A stretch of 33,783 bases of DNA from an uncultured Clostridia bacterium (GCA_946187775.1 CAMHSI010000015.1:1-33783), one strand, 5' to 3'. Positions 16,273 through 25,238 are shown, counted from the stretch's first letter. Program-made: numbers and translations. Notes: a model not told the origin generated them from the letters alone.

Positions 16273-16301
16273 ATTTTATCATCAAGCCGGAGCGGATGCA
16301 A
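16273..16301 (-). promoter_or_regulatory. Putative promoter of the lacI-family gene
   Basis: On the reverse strand TTGCAT (plus 16296-16301), 17 nt, then TAAAAT (16273-16278). The -10 matches 5 of 6 and the -35 matches 3 of 6. Confidence 0.5.
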
Positions 16302-16303
16302 TA

Positions 16304-16321
16304 CGAAACGTTTCATATAAT
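16304..16321. promoter_or_regulatory. CGAAACG-type operator between lacI and the histidine kinase gene
   Basis: CGAAACGTTTCA (16304-16315) is a near-perfect palindrome, 11 of 12 identical to the site at 19843. It abuts the lacI -35 box. A TATAAT (16316-16321) follows on the plus strand, but without a recognisable -35. Confidence 0.55.
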
Positions 16322-16372
16322 AAGGAAAATGAGACTGCAGGGAGCGGAGCGGGGCGGAAATCCGCCGGGAAT

Positions 16373-16407
16373 GAAACGTTGTGCCGGAAGGCGAATTACG
16401 GTATAAT
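16373..16407 (+). promoter_or_regulatory. Putative promoter of the histidine kinase operon with operator half-site
   Basis: TTGTGC (16379-16384), a 17-nt spacer and TATAAT (16402-16407) give a plausible sigma-A promoter 43 nt ahead of the kinase start. GAAACGTT (16373-16380) overlaps the -35 and resembles half of the operators nearby. Confidence 0.5.
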
Positions 16408-16449
16408 GCGGGAAGAAGCAGAACCGCATAACGGACAGGGAGCGATGAC

Positions 16450-18288
16450 ATGGCCAGGCAGCCGCGTTTTGGAAGCAGTTATTTCGTGAAGATGATGCTG
16501 TCCTATTGCCTGGTCATCGTGGTCGGGCTGGGGCTGGTGACTGTTTTCACGAATTCCTGGGTGACAAACCGGCTCACCGAAAAGGAATCCCGGGTCGACC
16601 GGGAAATCGTCCTGCAGGTCAGGGACTACAGCGATGAAAAATACAGGACCATCCAGAATATTTTCGCGCAGCTGTATATGCCCATGAATTACTATGACAA
16701 TTACAGTATCATGGACTACCTGAACCCGCGGATACTGAAGAACTTGGACCGGGAAGCGAAGCGGAAGGTGATTTCGGGATACCTGCTGGACGTCTGCAAT
16801 GCCAACAGCTTCATCGCCGATATTTACATCGCGGACTACGGGGACCGGGAACTGTTCTTCTTTTCACGGATTCCGGGCAGGGACACTTCGCTGGAGTACG
16901 ACTTCTTTGACAGGGAACTGCCGGGAGGTGAGGTCAGCAACCGGATCCGGATCATTCCCAACCATATTCCGGAATATATCAACAAAAGCAGCGTCAACAA
17001 TTTTGACGTGATTTCCTACTGCATCTACCTGTTTGACCAGAACGCCATCCGGTTCAACAAGCCACTGGGATATATCGTCGTAAATGTCCGGGCGGATCAT
17101 TTCCGGGAAGCCTGCCGGACGGCGGACGGCCTGAACGGGACGCTTTTCGTGGTGGACCGTGACGGGATCACGCTGTTTGATTCCGCCGGCGGGGAAACCG
17201 GGAAGGCTTTCGACGGAAGCCGGTACGGGATCGGGGATCCCGGGGAAGCGGAATCCAACGGGAACTGGGTGATCAACGCCCGGACCTCGGACCGGACCGG
17301 ATACACGTTCATCAACGTTGTCAGCCGCGACGTGATCCGCAGCGAGGCGGGATCCATCCGGCGCAGCCTGTACGGAATCCTGGCGCTCTGCGTGGCGCTG
17401 GCCCTGGCGATGAGCTTTCTTTCCGCGCGCCTGTTTTCCAGGCGCATCAACCGGCTGGTGCAGAAGATGCGCAGACTGGACCTGGGGGAATTCAACGTCA
17501 CGGCAGATGTGAAATCCCATGATGAGATCGGATACCTTGAGCAGAGCTTCAACAGCATGATCACAAGGCTTGACAAGCACATCCAGACAGCCTATGTATA
17601 CCGGCTGGAATCGAAAACGGCGGAGCTGAAGGCGCTGCAGGCGCAGATCAATCCGCATTTCCTGTTCAACACGCTGGAGTCCATCCGTTTCAACGCCCTG
17701 GAGCATCAGGATCCGGATACGGCAAAGATGATCCACCTGCTGGGAAACCTGTTCCGGCGCAGCATCCAGTCGTCGGACCTGTTTGCGGAACTGCGGCAGG
17801 AGATCGATTACGCGGGAAGCTTCATGGAACTGCAGAAGCTGCGGTATGCCGACGCCTTTGAATTTGAAACGGACGTTCCGCCGAAGCTGCTGGGCCTGGG
17901 TGTTCCGCGGTTTATCCTGCAGCCCCTGGTGGAAAACGCGATTAAACACGGGCAGAAAGGCGTTTCCTCCGGAGGAATCATTTCCGTCACCGCCCGGGAG
18001 GAACCGGAGGGAACGCTGCGGATTACCGTCGCGGACAACGGCCGCGGAATGGATGAGGAAACCGTCCGGCAGGTCCTGGAACGGCTGGACCAGCCGGAAA
18101 AGGAAGGAGAAGACCACTACCGCATCGGACTGAGCAACGTCCACCAGCGGATCCGGATCCTGTTCGGAGAACCGTACGGACTGACCATCGAAAGCCGGCC
18201 GGGCAGCGGGACCGCCGTCAGCATCCTGATGCCTGCCCGCAGGAAGGAGGAGCTGGAAACCTATGTACAGAGTGATCATCGTGGATGA
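16450..18288 (+). CDS. YesM-type sensor histidine kinase
   Basis: A 612-residue membrane sensor kinase. A first transmembrane helix lies at about residues 12-34, then a large extracellular sensor region of about 270 residues, a second helix at about 306-328 (LYGILALCVALALAMSF), a HAMP linker, and the His_kinase domain with His403 in AQINPHFLFNTLESIRF. The ATPase domain has the N-box Asn496 in LVENAIKHG, the G1 box Asp529 in VADNGRGMD, and the G2-like RIGLSNVHQRI. This is the YesM/LytS-type family that partners AraC-type regulators and often responds to extracellular sugars, sometimes through the binding protein. Ribosome site AGGGAG is 7 nt upstream. The 3' end overlaps the response regulator by 26 nt, so the pair is coupled. 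Confidence 0.92.
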   Translation: MARQPRFGSSYFVKMMLSYCLVIVVGLGLVTVFTNSWVTNRLTEKESRVDREIVLQVRDYSDEKYRTIQNIFAQLYMPMNYYDNYSIMDYLNPRILKNLDREAKRKVISGYLLDVCNANSFIADIYIADYGDRELFFFSRIPGRDTSLEYDFFDRELPGGEVSNRIRIIPNHIPEYINKSSVNNFDVISYCIYLFDQNAIRFNKPLGYIVVNVRADHFREACRTADGLNGTLFVVDRDGITLFDSAGGETGKAFDGSRYGIGDPGEAESNGNWVINARTSDRTGYTFINVVSRDVIRSEAGSIRRSLYGILALCVALALAMSFLSARLFSRRINRLVQKMRRLDLGEFNVTADVKSHDEIGYLEQSFNSMITRLDKHIQTAYVYRLESKTAELKALQAQINPHFLFNTLESIRFNALEHQDPDTAKMIHLLGNLFRRSIQSSDLFAELRQEIDYAGSFMELQKLRYADAFEFETDVPPKLLGLGVPRFILQPLVENAIKHGQKGVSSGGIISVTAREEPEGTLRITVADNGRGMDEETVRQVLERLDQPEKEGEDHYRIGLSNVHQRIRILFGEPYGLTIESRPGSGTAVSILMPARRKEELETYVQSDHRG

Positions 18289-19807
18289 CGAGCCCGTGAT
18301 CCGCCGCGGCCTGCGGGAAACCATCGAATGGGACGCACTGGGGCTGGAAGTCGCCGGGGAAGCCGCGGACGGCAGCGAGGCGCTGAAGCTGGTCCGGGAC
18401 ATCCGGCCGGAGATCCTGATTACCGATATCCGGATGCCGGAGATGGACGGCATCGCGCTGATCCGGGAAATCCGGAAAACGGATCTGAACGTCAAGATTA
18501 CCATCCTGAGCGGATACAGCGATTACGACTACCTGAAGGAAGCAATCCGCCTGGGTGTGGACAACTACCTTCTCAAACCGATTGACAATGACGAACTGGT
18601 TTCAAACCTCCGGAACGCGGTGAGCGAGATTGAAAAGGAAGCGGCAGTCAACCTGCAGATCAGGCAGGGAACCGTGCTGCTCCGGTCCAATACGCTGCGC
18701 CGCCTGGTGACCGGCAATATCAGCCCGGAAGAGCTGCGGGAAAAAGCGGAGTTCCTGCACATTCCGCTGGAAGCCGGGCAGTACCTGTGCGCGGTCTGCG
18801 CCGTAAGCCGGGAAATCCCCGCCGACCGCCGTGAACAGTTTTTCCAGGACGCCGTCACCGAAAAGAGCAATGCGCGGCAGACGGCCTTCATGGACGGGGA
18901 CGGAAACCTCGTGCTTCTGCTGGCCTTCGGCGACGCGCCCGCGGACCGGAACGGGATCCAGCAGGAACTGGAGAACATGGCGGAAAAGGCGCTGCGGGAG
19001 CGGGGAATCCCTCTGATGATCGGTGCGGGCCGCGTGGCGGAAGGCACGGGAAAGATCCGGGATTCCTATGAAAGTGCGAAGGAGGCGCTTGAATACGGGG
19101 CTTTCCTGAAAAACGGCGGGGTGATCTGGTCTGACGAAGTGCCGCAAACCTCGCGGGAGGGGGAGATCCCGGACCGGACGGATTACGAAAAGCTGAAGGA
19201 TTATATCCGGCGCGGCGAGCAGGAGCCGATGAAAGCCTGCCTGGAAGAAACGCTGGACGCCGCGGCCGCGGAAGCGGGCGCGTCCCACCGCGGGATGCGC
19301 AACCTGATCATGCATATCGCCGTCCGCGTAACGGACTGCTTCCGGACGATCTACGGCAGCATGAACGCCTTCCGGGAGCCCGCCGGCTTTGATTTCGCGC
19401 GGCTGTTTACGCTCCGCAGCTATACGGACATGCGGGACTGGCTGTTTCAGCTGTGTAACGAGTGGTTTGCCTCGAACCGGACGCTCCTGGGCAGGAGCAC
19501 GTCCATTGTCGGCCTGGCGGTGGATTATGTGACGGAACACTACCGGGAGGGCGTGACGCTCCGGCAGGTGGCGGAAAACTGCCATGTCAACACATCCTAC
19601 CTCGGCCAGGTTTTCAGGAAGGAAACCGGCAGCGCCTTCACGGACTATGTGAACGCCCTGCGGATCCAGGAGGCGGGCAGGCTGCTGGCGGATCCGACGC
19701 TGAAGGTGTACGAAGTTGCTGAACGGGTCGGCTTCACCGATTACCATTACTTCCTGAAAATTTTCAAGAAAGTGACAGGCAGATCCCCGACGGATCTGAG
19801 AAACTGA
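18263..19807 (+). CDS. YesN-type response regulator with AraC DNA-binding domain
   Basis: A 514-residue regulator. The receiver domain (1-120) has the acidic pocket VDDE, phosphoacceptor Asp55 in ILITDIRMPEMDG, the Ser/Thr in TILSGYSDYDY, and Lys near residue 105 in NYLLKPID. A long middle region (about 130-400) resembles the linker of YesN-family regulators. The last 100 residues form two helix-turn-helix units of an AraC domain: VTLRQVAENCHVNTSYLGQVF and KVYEVAERVGFTDYHYFLKIFKK. It starts within the kinase gene. It probably activates the transport and hydrolase operon that begins 122 nt downstream. Confidence 0.93.
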   Translation: MYRVIIVDDEPVIRRGLRETIEWDALGLEVAGEAADGSEALKLVRDIRPEILITDIRMPEMDGIALIREIRKTDLNVKITILSGYSDYDYLKEAIRLGVDNYLLKPIDNDELVSNLRNAVSEIEKEAAVNLQIRQGTVLLRSNTLRRLVTGNISPEELREKAEFLHIPLEAGQYLCAVCAVSREIPADRREQFFQDAVTEKSNARQTAFMDGDGNLVLLLAFGDAPADRNGIQQELENMAEKALRERGIPLMIGAGRVAEGTGKIRDSYESAKEALEYGAFLKNGGVIWSDEVPQTSREGEIPDRTDYEKLKDYIRRGEQEPMKACLEETLDAAAAEAGASHRGMRNLIMHIAVRVTDCFRTIYGSMNAFREPAGFDFARLFTLRSYTDMRDWLFQLCNEWFASNRTLLGRSTSIVGLAVDYVTEHYREGVTLRQVAENCHVNTSYLGQVFRKETGSAFTDYVNALRIQEAGRLLADPTLKVYEVAERVGFTDYHYFLKIFKKVTGRSPTDLRN

Positions 19808-19839
19808 AAAATTGACACCAGAATCAAGAAATCCGAACA

Positions 19840-19868
19840 TTGCGAAACGTTTCGGTTAGGTTTAGAAT
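19840..19868 (+). promoter_or_regulatory. Promoter of the sugar ABC operon with a perfect palindromic operator
   Basis: TTGCGA (19840-19845), 17 nt, TAGAAT (19863-19868). The perfect 12-bp palindrome CGAAACGTTTCG (19843-19854) overlaps the -35 and spacer, so binding would block polymerase. It resembles both LacI-family operators and CcpA cre sites. The 5' leader then has a small GGCGC/GCGCC hairpin and an AAAGGAAAGGGAG ribosome site. Confidence 0.65.
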
Positions 19869-19928
19869 ACAGGCAAAAGAGGCGCAAAGGGCGCCGCAAA
19901 CTAAATAAAAGGAAAGGGAGAAAGAAAA

Positions 19929-21185
19929 ATGAAGAAGCTTCTGTCTATCCTCCTCTGCGTACTGCTTGTATGCGGAACGTTCTGCACCGCGCTGGCAGAC
20001 GAAACCAAGATCGTGTTCTGCGTGAACATCCAGCCCCAGCTGCCGCTCGAGTTCTGGCAGTCCATCGCTGACCGCTATATGGCGGCCAATCCCGACGTGA
20101 AGGTGGAAATCATCGGCAACCCCTCTTCCAATGTCACGCTGCCTGAATATGAAAAGAACCTGCTGGCGACAGACCAGTTCCCGGACATCATGGTCATGCA
20201 GAATCCTGCTGACTTTGTGCCTTCCGGAGCGCTGCTGCCCTTCGAAGACGGAGAACTCGACTACCTGGTTGACCCCGAGGTGGGCAAGATCGGCGGAAAA
20301 CAGTATGTCGCCAACTACAAGAAGCAGATCATCGGCGTGTTCTACAACAAGGACATGTTCGCCGCCAACGGCATCGAAGTGCCGAACACCTGGGATGAGC
20401 TGGTTGCCGCCAGCGACAAGCTGCTGGCTGCCGGAATCCAGCCCTTCTCCCTCGGCCTGAAGGATGGATGGCCCCAGGGACAGCTGGCCAATATGTTTGC
20501 CGGCACGGACCTGCTCGCCAAGGATCCCCACTGGGGCGCGAAGCGCAACGCCAATGAAGTGAAGTTCAACAACCCCGACCTGGTCAAAGGCATGCAGAAG
20601 TACCAGACCATCTGCACCAAGTATTCCGGAGACAACATCACCGGCATCACCTACACCCAGATGCTCGAGCAGTTCTTCACCGGAAAAGCCGCGATGCTGC
20701 CCATCGGTTCCTGGGTCAACGCCGAGGTTGCCAAGGGAGAGCAGGACTTCGAAGTCGGCTGGTTCCCGATTCCCGGCGACGAGAACGCCAATGTGGTTTC
20801 CGTATTCGTGAACGAAGGCCTGTCCATCGGCGCCGGCACCAAGTATCCGGAAATCTGCAAGGATTTCATCCACTTCTTCTTCACCGACAAGGAGCTGTAC
20901 GGCGAATTCCTGAAGAGCGAACAGCTGTTCAGCACCACGAAGGAAACGGTTGAGTATGACATGATCCCGCTGCGCAAAAACATGGAAGAGCAGATTGCCT
21001 CCATGCAGGAAGTGGAAGGCTTTGAGAGCATGACCGGCGACGACGCTTTCCTGCCGGGCCTCAAGGACTACTTCACCAACAAGATGACCCAGAACATCGC
21101 GATCGGCGCGGACGTGGAAGCTGAACTGGATGCTTTCGACGCCGAGTGGGAGATTGCCAACGAAGCGATTGAAGACGCGCAGTAA
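19929..21185 (+). CDS. Extracellular sugar-binding protein of an ABC importer
   Basis: A 418-residue family 1 type solute-binding protein. The signal peptide MKKLLSILLCVLLVCGTFCT ends with an ALA-DE signal peptidase I site; there is no good lipobox, although two cysteines lie in the hydrophobic segment. The mature protein shows the usual order of motifs: FWQSIADRYMAANPDVKVEI, QFPDIMVMQNP, a lysine-rich YKKQIIGVFYNKDMF, PNTWDELVAASDKLLAAGI, and GKAAMLPIGSWVNAEV. It should capture the oligosaccharide that the two cytoplasmic glycosidases hydrolyse. It is preceded by its own promoter/operator and followed by a stable hairpin, so it is probably made in excess over the permeases. Confidence 0.92.
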   Translation: MKKLLSILLCVLLVCGTFCTALADETKIVFCVNIQPQLPLEFWQSIADRYMAANPDVKVEIIGNPSSNVTLPEYEKNLLATDQFPDIMVMQNPADFVPSGALLPFEDGELDYLVDPEVGKIGGKQYVANYKKQIIGVFYNKDMFAANGIEVPNTWDELVAASDKLLAAGIQPFSLGLKDGWPQGQLANMFAGTDLLAKDPHWGAKRNANEVKFNNPDLVKGMQKYQTICTKYSGDNITGITYTQMLEQFFTGKAAMLPIGSWVNAEVAKGEQDFEVGWFPIPGDENANVVSVFVNEGLSIGAGTKYPEICKDFIHFFFTDKELYGEFLKSEQLFSTTKETVEYDMIPLRKNMEEQIASMQEVEGFESMTGDDAFLPGLKDYFTNKMTQNIAIGADVEAELDAFDAEWEIANEAIEDAQ

Positions 21186-21200
21186 TCCATTTACTTTCCG

Positions 21201-21251
21201 AACAGAACGCGTGGGGAGGGGTATTCCCGGGGAATACCCCTCCCTTCTGTT
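21201..21251 (+). terminator. Large hairpin between binding-protein and permease genes (attenuator or mRNA stabiliser)
   Basis: An inner perfect 14-bp stem (21214-21227 with 21231-21244, loop CGG) is flanked by an outer 7-bp stem AACAGAA (21201-21207) and TTCTGTT (21245-21251), with a 6-nt bulge on the 5' side. There is no proper T-run. It lies 16 nt after the binding-protein stop and just before the ribosome site of the permease gene. Such hairpins commonly raise binding-protein output relative to the membrane subunits. Confidence 0.7.
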
Positions 21252-21270
21252 AAAGGGGGGCCGGACTGAA

Positions 21271-22140
21271 TTGAAGCATAAAAAAACACACGACATCCTG
21301 CTGGCGGCGCCGGGATATCTGATTTATACTGTATTCATGATCATCCCGCTGGGCCTGTGCCTGTTCTACAGTTTCACCAACTGGGACGGCATCAGCAAAA
21401 ACTACAAGATGATCGGCTTCAAAAACTTTGTGCGGCTCTTCCAGGACGCAAGTTTTTACAACGCGCTGAAGGTTACGCTGATCATCACGGTGATCACGGT
21501 GCTGATTTACAATGTGCTGGGCGTCTTCCTGGCGGTGGTCCTGAACCGGAAGAACCGCGCCTGCGCCTTCGCCAAAAGCGCGATCTTCGTACCGACGGTG
21601 CTTTCCAGCGTCGTGGTGGCCTTTATCTGGTCCTATATCATGCAGAAGGACGGCGGCATCATCAATACGATCCTCGGGGTGTTCGGCATTCCTCCCGTTG
21701 ACTTTTACGATACGCCGATGCACACGATCGCGATGATCTCGGTGATTATCTCCTGGAACGGCCTGGGGCTGTTCATGGTGATTTACGTGGCGACGCTGAA
21801 CACCATTCCGCAGGAGCTGATGGAAGCGGCGGAGGTGGACGGGGCGAACGGCGTGCAGCGCTTCTTCCGGATCACGCTGCCGCTGATGATGCCCGGCATT
21901 ACCATCAACAGCGTCCTTTCCATGGCCGGGGGCCTGAAGCAGTACGACCATGTGAAGGTGATTACCGGCGGCGGACCGGGCGGCGCGACCCAGACCATCA
22001 CGCTGCTCTCCGTGGAGAAAGCCTTCGGGTACAACCGTCGGGGATATTCCTCCGCAATCATCCTGGTGCTGTTCATCATGATCGTGATCGTATCCGTCAT
22101 CCAGATCAGCATCACCAAGAAACGCGAGGTGGAATACTGA
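21271..22140 (+). CDS. Sugar ABC transporter permease (MalF/UgpA-type)
   Basis: A 289-residue inner-membrane permease with about six transmembrane segments; the first is ILLAAPGYLIYTVFMIIPLG. The cytoplasmic EAA loop that docks the ATPase is visible near residue 185 (LMEAAEVDGANGVQRFFRITLPLMMPG region). The start is inferred to be TTG at 21271: the only in-frame ATG upstream (21130) lies within the binding-protein gene, and AAAGGGGGG lies about 10 nt before the TTG. It should pair with the next gene product. No ATP-binding subunit gene is present in the window, so a shared MsmX-like ATPase elsewhere is likely. Confidence 0.88.
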   Translation: MKHKKTHDILLAAPGYLIYTVFMIIPLGLCLFYSFTNWDGISKNYKMIGFKNFVRLFQDASFYNALKVTLIITVITVLIYNVLGVFLAVVLNRKNRACAFAKSAIFVPTVLSSVVVAFIWSYIMQKDGGIINTILGVFGIPPVDFYDTPMHTIAMISVIISWNGLGLFMVIYVATLNTIPQELMEAAEVDGANGVQRFFRITLPLMMPGITINSVLSMAGGLKQYDHVKVITGGGPGGATQTITLLSVEKAFGYNRRGYSSAIILVLFIMIVIVSVIQISITKKREVEY

Positions 22141-22141
22141 T

Positions 22142-22993
22142 ATGAGCACGCTTGTGAAGAAACGCCTTACAGGGAAAAAGATCGGGCGGGGGACAAGGAA
22201 TCTCCTGACGGTGCTGTTTGCCGTGATCTACCTGATTCCGCTCTACGTTGCCGTGGTCAACTCCTTCAAAACCTACTGGGAGGTCATCAAGTCGCCGCTG
22301 GCGCTGCCTTCCAGCCCCACCCTGGAGAATTTCACGGAAGCGTTCCATGCTTCGAATATCCTGTCCCTGTACGGGACCAGCATCCTGATCACGTTCACTT
22401 CCGTTGCGCTGCTGGTGCTCATTTCCTCCACCGCGGCCTATATCATCATCCGGAGGAAAAACAGGTTCTGCAAATTCCTTTACGGATACGCCCTGATCGG
22501 CATCATGGTTCCGCCGGTGGTTACGCTGGTGCCCAGCATCAAAACCCTGAGCATGCTGGGGCTGATGTATACGCCCTGGGGACTGCTGATGTTCTACGGA
22601 GGCGCGTATTTCAGCACGACAATCTTCCTGTATACGGGTTTTATCAATTCCATTCCCGTGACGCTGGATGAATCGGCCTATATTGACGGAGCGGGCACAA
22701 TCCGGATCTTCTTCCGGATTATCTTCCCCCTGCTGAAACCCTGTACGGCAACCGCAGTGATCCTGATGGGCATGTGGATCTGGAACGACTTCCTGAACCC
22801 GATGTACATCCTGGGCTCCACGGCCGGAAAAACGATTACGACGGGGATCTACAACTCCATCGGTGCCTACACGTCCAAATGGAACCTGGTTTTCGCGAAC
22901 GTCATTCTTGCTTCAGTCCCGATCGTGGCGCTGTATCTCTGCATGCAGAAGCAGTTCATGACCGGCCTGACTGCCGGAGCGGTGAAAGGATAA
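22142..22993 (+). CDS. Sugar ABC transporter permease (MalG/UgpE-type)
   Basis: A 283-residue partner permease. After a basic cytoplasmic N-terminus comes NLLTVLFAVIYLIPLYVAVV, with about six membrane segments in all. The EAA motif is DESAYIDGAGTIRIFFRI (about 177-194), followed by IFPLLKP. It begins one base after the upstream permease stop and ends 4 nt before the GH31 start, so both permeases and the hydrolase are probably one transcript. Family assignment is firm; the sugar is not determined by sequence. Confidence 0.92.
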   Translation: MSTLVKKRLTGKKIGRGTRNLLTVLFAVIYLIPLYVAVVNSFKTYWEVIKSPLALPSSPTLENFTEAFHASNILSLYGTSILITFTSVALLVLISSTAAYIIIRRKNRFCKFLYGYALIGIMVPPVVTLVPSIKTLSMLGLMYTPWGLLMFYGGAYFSTTIFLYTGFINSIPVTLDESAYIDGAGTIRIFFRIIFPLLKPCTATAVILMGMWIWNDFLNPMYILGSTAGKTITTGIYNSIGAYTSKWNLVFANVILASVPIVALYLCMQKQFMTGLTAGAVKG

Positions 22994-22997
22994 TGCC

Positions 22998-25172
22998 ATG
23001 AAAAGAACAGTTCTGTCCGAAGGAATCACCCGGATTACTCTCGCGCCGGAGGATGAATCCGGCTTTCAGCCGGTCCGTTTCACGGACGGCGGCGGGGAAT
23101 ACCTGTGCCAGGCCGGCTTCCGCTGCGCGGAGCGCCCGGTTTACCGGCTGAGGCCGGAAGGCGGGGAAGGGGATGTCCGGCAGACTGCCAACGGGGAAGT
23201 TGTCGTCTTCGGTGAAGACAGGGCGGACCTGCTGCGGATCAGCCATTCGGCGGAGCTGCGGTTTGCCTGCCCGGAAGGGCAGATCCTGACCGGGCTCGGC
23301 CAGCATGAGGAGGGCATTTTTGACTATGCCCGGAAAGAAGAACGCCTCTACCAGCACAATATGAAAATTGCCGTTCCCTTTCTGCTGAGCAGCGCCGGAT
23401 GGGGCCTGCTGATCGAGGCGGGATGCGCCATGCGGTACCGCGGCGAAGGGGACGGCTTCGTTTTTGCCCTGGATGCGGCAGAGGAATTTTCCTATACGGT
23501 GATCCGGGCGGAAAACTGCGCGGAAGTGCTGAAAAAGCTTTCTTCCCTGACCGGCAGGCCGGCTTTGCTGCCGAAGTGGGCCTACGGGTATATCCAGTCG
23601 AAGGAACGGTACAAAACCGCCGCGGAACTGACGGAGACCGCGTCGGAATTCAGGCGGCGCGGCCTGGGCCTGGACTGCATCGTGCTGGACTGGTGCAGCT
23701 GGCGGGACGGCTGCTGGGGCGACAAAACGCCGGATCCGGAGCGGTTTCCGGACGTACGGCAGTTGACGGATACCCTGCACGGAATGAACGTCCATTTCAT
23801 GGTCTCCGTCTGGCCGAACATGGCCAGCGGGCAGGACTGCGAAGAATTCCTGAGCGCGGGGCTGTTCCTGCCCGGAAGCAGGATTTATGACGCCTTTTCC
23901 CCGGAAGCGCGGGACCTTTACTGGAAACAGTGCCGGCGCACCTGGATGTCCTGCGGGACGGACGCCCTGTGGTGCGACAGCGATGAACCCATTACGGACC
24001 CGGACTGGTGCGGGACGGAGAAACGGGATGAGGACGAACGGATGCGTCTGCTGACGGAGGCTTCGTCGGTGCGCATGGACCCGGAAAGCATGAACGGGTA
24101 CGGCGCGGCGCACCTGCGCGGGCTGTATGAACACTGGCGGAAAGACCTTCCGGACAAGCGGCCCGTGATTCTTTCCAGGAGCGGCGGTCCTGATTCCGGC
24201 GCGCTGGGGACGATCCTGTGGTCCGGAGACGTGGCGGCACGCTGGGACGTGCTGAGGAAACAGGTTACGGAAGCCATCCGCACAGCATGCAGCGGGATCT
24301 GCTGGTGGACGCTGGACATCGGCGCGTTTTTTGTCAGCCGGGGCGAACAGTGGTTCTGGCGCGGGGACTATCCGGACGGCGTACGGGATCCGGGTTACCG
24401 GGAACTGTATATCCGATGGTTCCAGTTCGGCGCGATGCTGCCGGTGTTCCGTTCCCACGGGACGGACACGCCGCGGGAACCCTGGCAGTTCGGCGCGGAG
24501 GACAGCCCGGAATATGCCTGCATCCGGGATATGATCGCGCTCCGTTACCGGCTGATGCCGTATCTGTACGCGACGGCGGCGCAGGCCGCAAGGGAGGGCC
24601 TGCCGATGATCCGGGCCATGATGGCGGCGTTCCCGGAAGCTCCGGAGCTTTACGCGGCGGACGACCTGTATATGCTGGGAGACGCGCTGCTGGTGAAACC
24701 CGTCACGCGGGCGCTGGCCAACGGCGGAAGCGACGCGGAGGTTCAGCTTCCTCCGGGCGGCTGGTACGACTGGTTTACCGGCGAATACGCGGAAGGCGGG
24801 CAGACGGTCCGCGCCGCGGCGCCGCTGGACCGCTTCCCGCTGTATGTCCGGACAGGCGGGATCCTTCCTGTTGCCGAAGGCGCGCGGTGCGCGGCGGAGC
24901 TGCCGGTGCCGGCCCGGGAGATCCTTGTGTTCGGAGGAGCGGACGGAGCCTTTGAGATGTATGATGACGCGGGGGATGGCTATGAGGAAGGATTCACTAT
25001 TCCCGTCCGCTGGACGGAATCCCGGAAAACGCTGATTCTCGGCCGGGCAGCCGGACGGCTGCCGGAAGCCGTTTGCATGACGGTACGGCTGACGGAACCC
25101 GGCGGCCGGCGCGAGATCCGGCAGGTTGTCTACGACGGCAGGGAGCAGTGCATTTCTTTTGCGGGAGAATAA
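22998..25172 (+). CDS. Glycoside hydrolase family 31 enzyme (alpha-glycosidase)
   Basis: A 724-residue retaining alpha-glycosidase without signal peptide, so cytoplasmic. The N-terminal beta-sandwich spans about residues 1-185 (LTGLGQHEEGIFDY region), followed by the catalytic barrel from LLPKWAYGYIQSKERY. The nucleophile should be Asp327 in DALWCDSDEP and the acid/base Asp411 in ILWSGDVAARWD. CSGICWWTLDIGAFF and the late beta domains (LPPGGWYDWFTGEY, RFPLYVRTGGILPV) also match the family. The Cys-Asp-Ser-Asp context of the nucleophile differs from the common WxDMNE of alpha-glucosidases, so specificity (glucoside, xyloside, galactoside) is open. It should act on the imported oligosaccharide together with the GH36 enzyme. 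Confidence 0.88.
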   Translation: MKRTVLSEGITRITLAPEDESGFQPVRFTDGGGEYLCQAGFRCAERPVYRLRPEGGEGDVRQTANGEVVVFGEDRADLLRISHSAELRFACPEGQILTGLGQHEEGIFDYARKEERLYQHNMKIAVPFLLSSAGWGLLIEAGCAMRYRGEGDGFVFALDAAEEFSYTVIRAENCAEVLKKLSSLTGRPALLPKWAYGYIQSKERYKTAAELTETASEFRRRGLGLDCIVLDWCSWRDGCWGDKTPDPERFPDVRQLTDTLHGMNVHFMVSVWPNMASGQDCEEFLSAGLFLPGSRIYDAFSPEARDLYWKQCRRTWMSCGTDALWCDSDEPITDPDWCGTEKRDEDERMRLLTEASSVRMDPESMNGYGAAHLRGLYEHWRKDLPDKRPVILSRSGGPDSGALGTILWSGDVAARWDVLRKQVTEAIRTACSGICWWTLDIGAFFVSRGEQWFWRGDYPDGVRDPGYRELYIRWFQFGAMLPVFRSHGTDTPREPWQFGAEDSPEYACIRDMIALRYRLMPYLYATAAQAAREGLPMIRAMMAAFPEAPELYAADDLYMLGDALLVKPVTRALANGGSDAEVQLPPGGWYDWFTGEYAEGGQTVRAAAPLDRFPLYVRTGGILPVAEGARCAAELPVPAREILVFGGADGAFEMYDDAGDGYEEGFTIPVRWTESRKTLILGRAAGRLPEAVCMTVRLTEPGGRREIRQVVYDGREQCISFAGE

Positions 25173-25238
25173 AAACAGCGGAAGATTTCCGGCGTTTCTG
25201 TGATATGATTCTGTAAAAAGACAAGGGGGATATTCCTG

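Noticed and set aside
9022-25172. Sulfoquinovose (sulfo-EMP-like) pathway, because GH31, a PfkB kinase, an aldolase and a reductase occur together
   Set aside because: The GH31 nucleophile context differs from sulfoquinovosidases, the aldolase is zinc class II, an FGGY kinase is present, and no sulfonate transporter or sulfoquinovose isomerase is seen.
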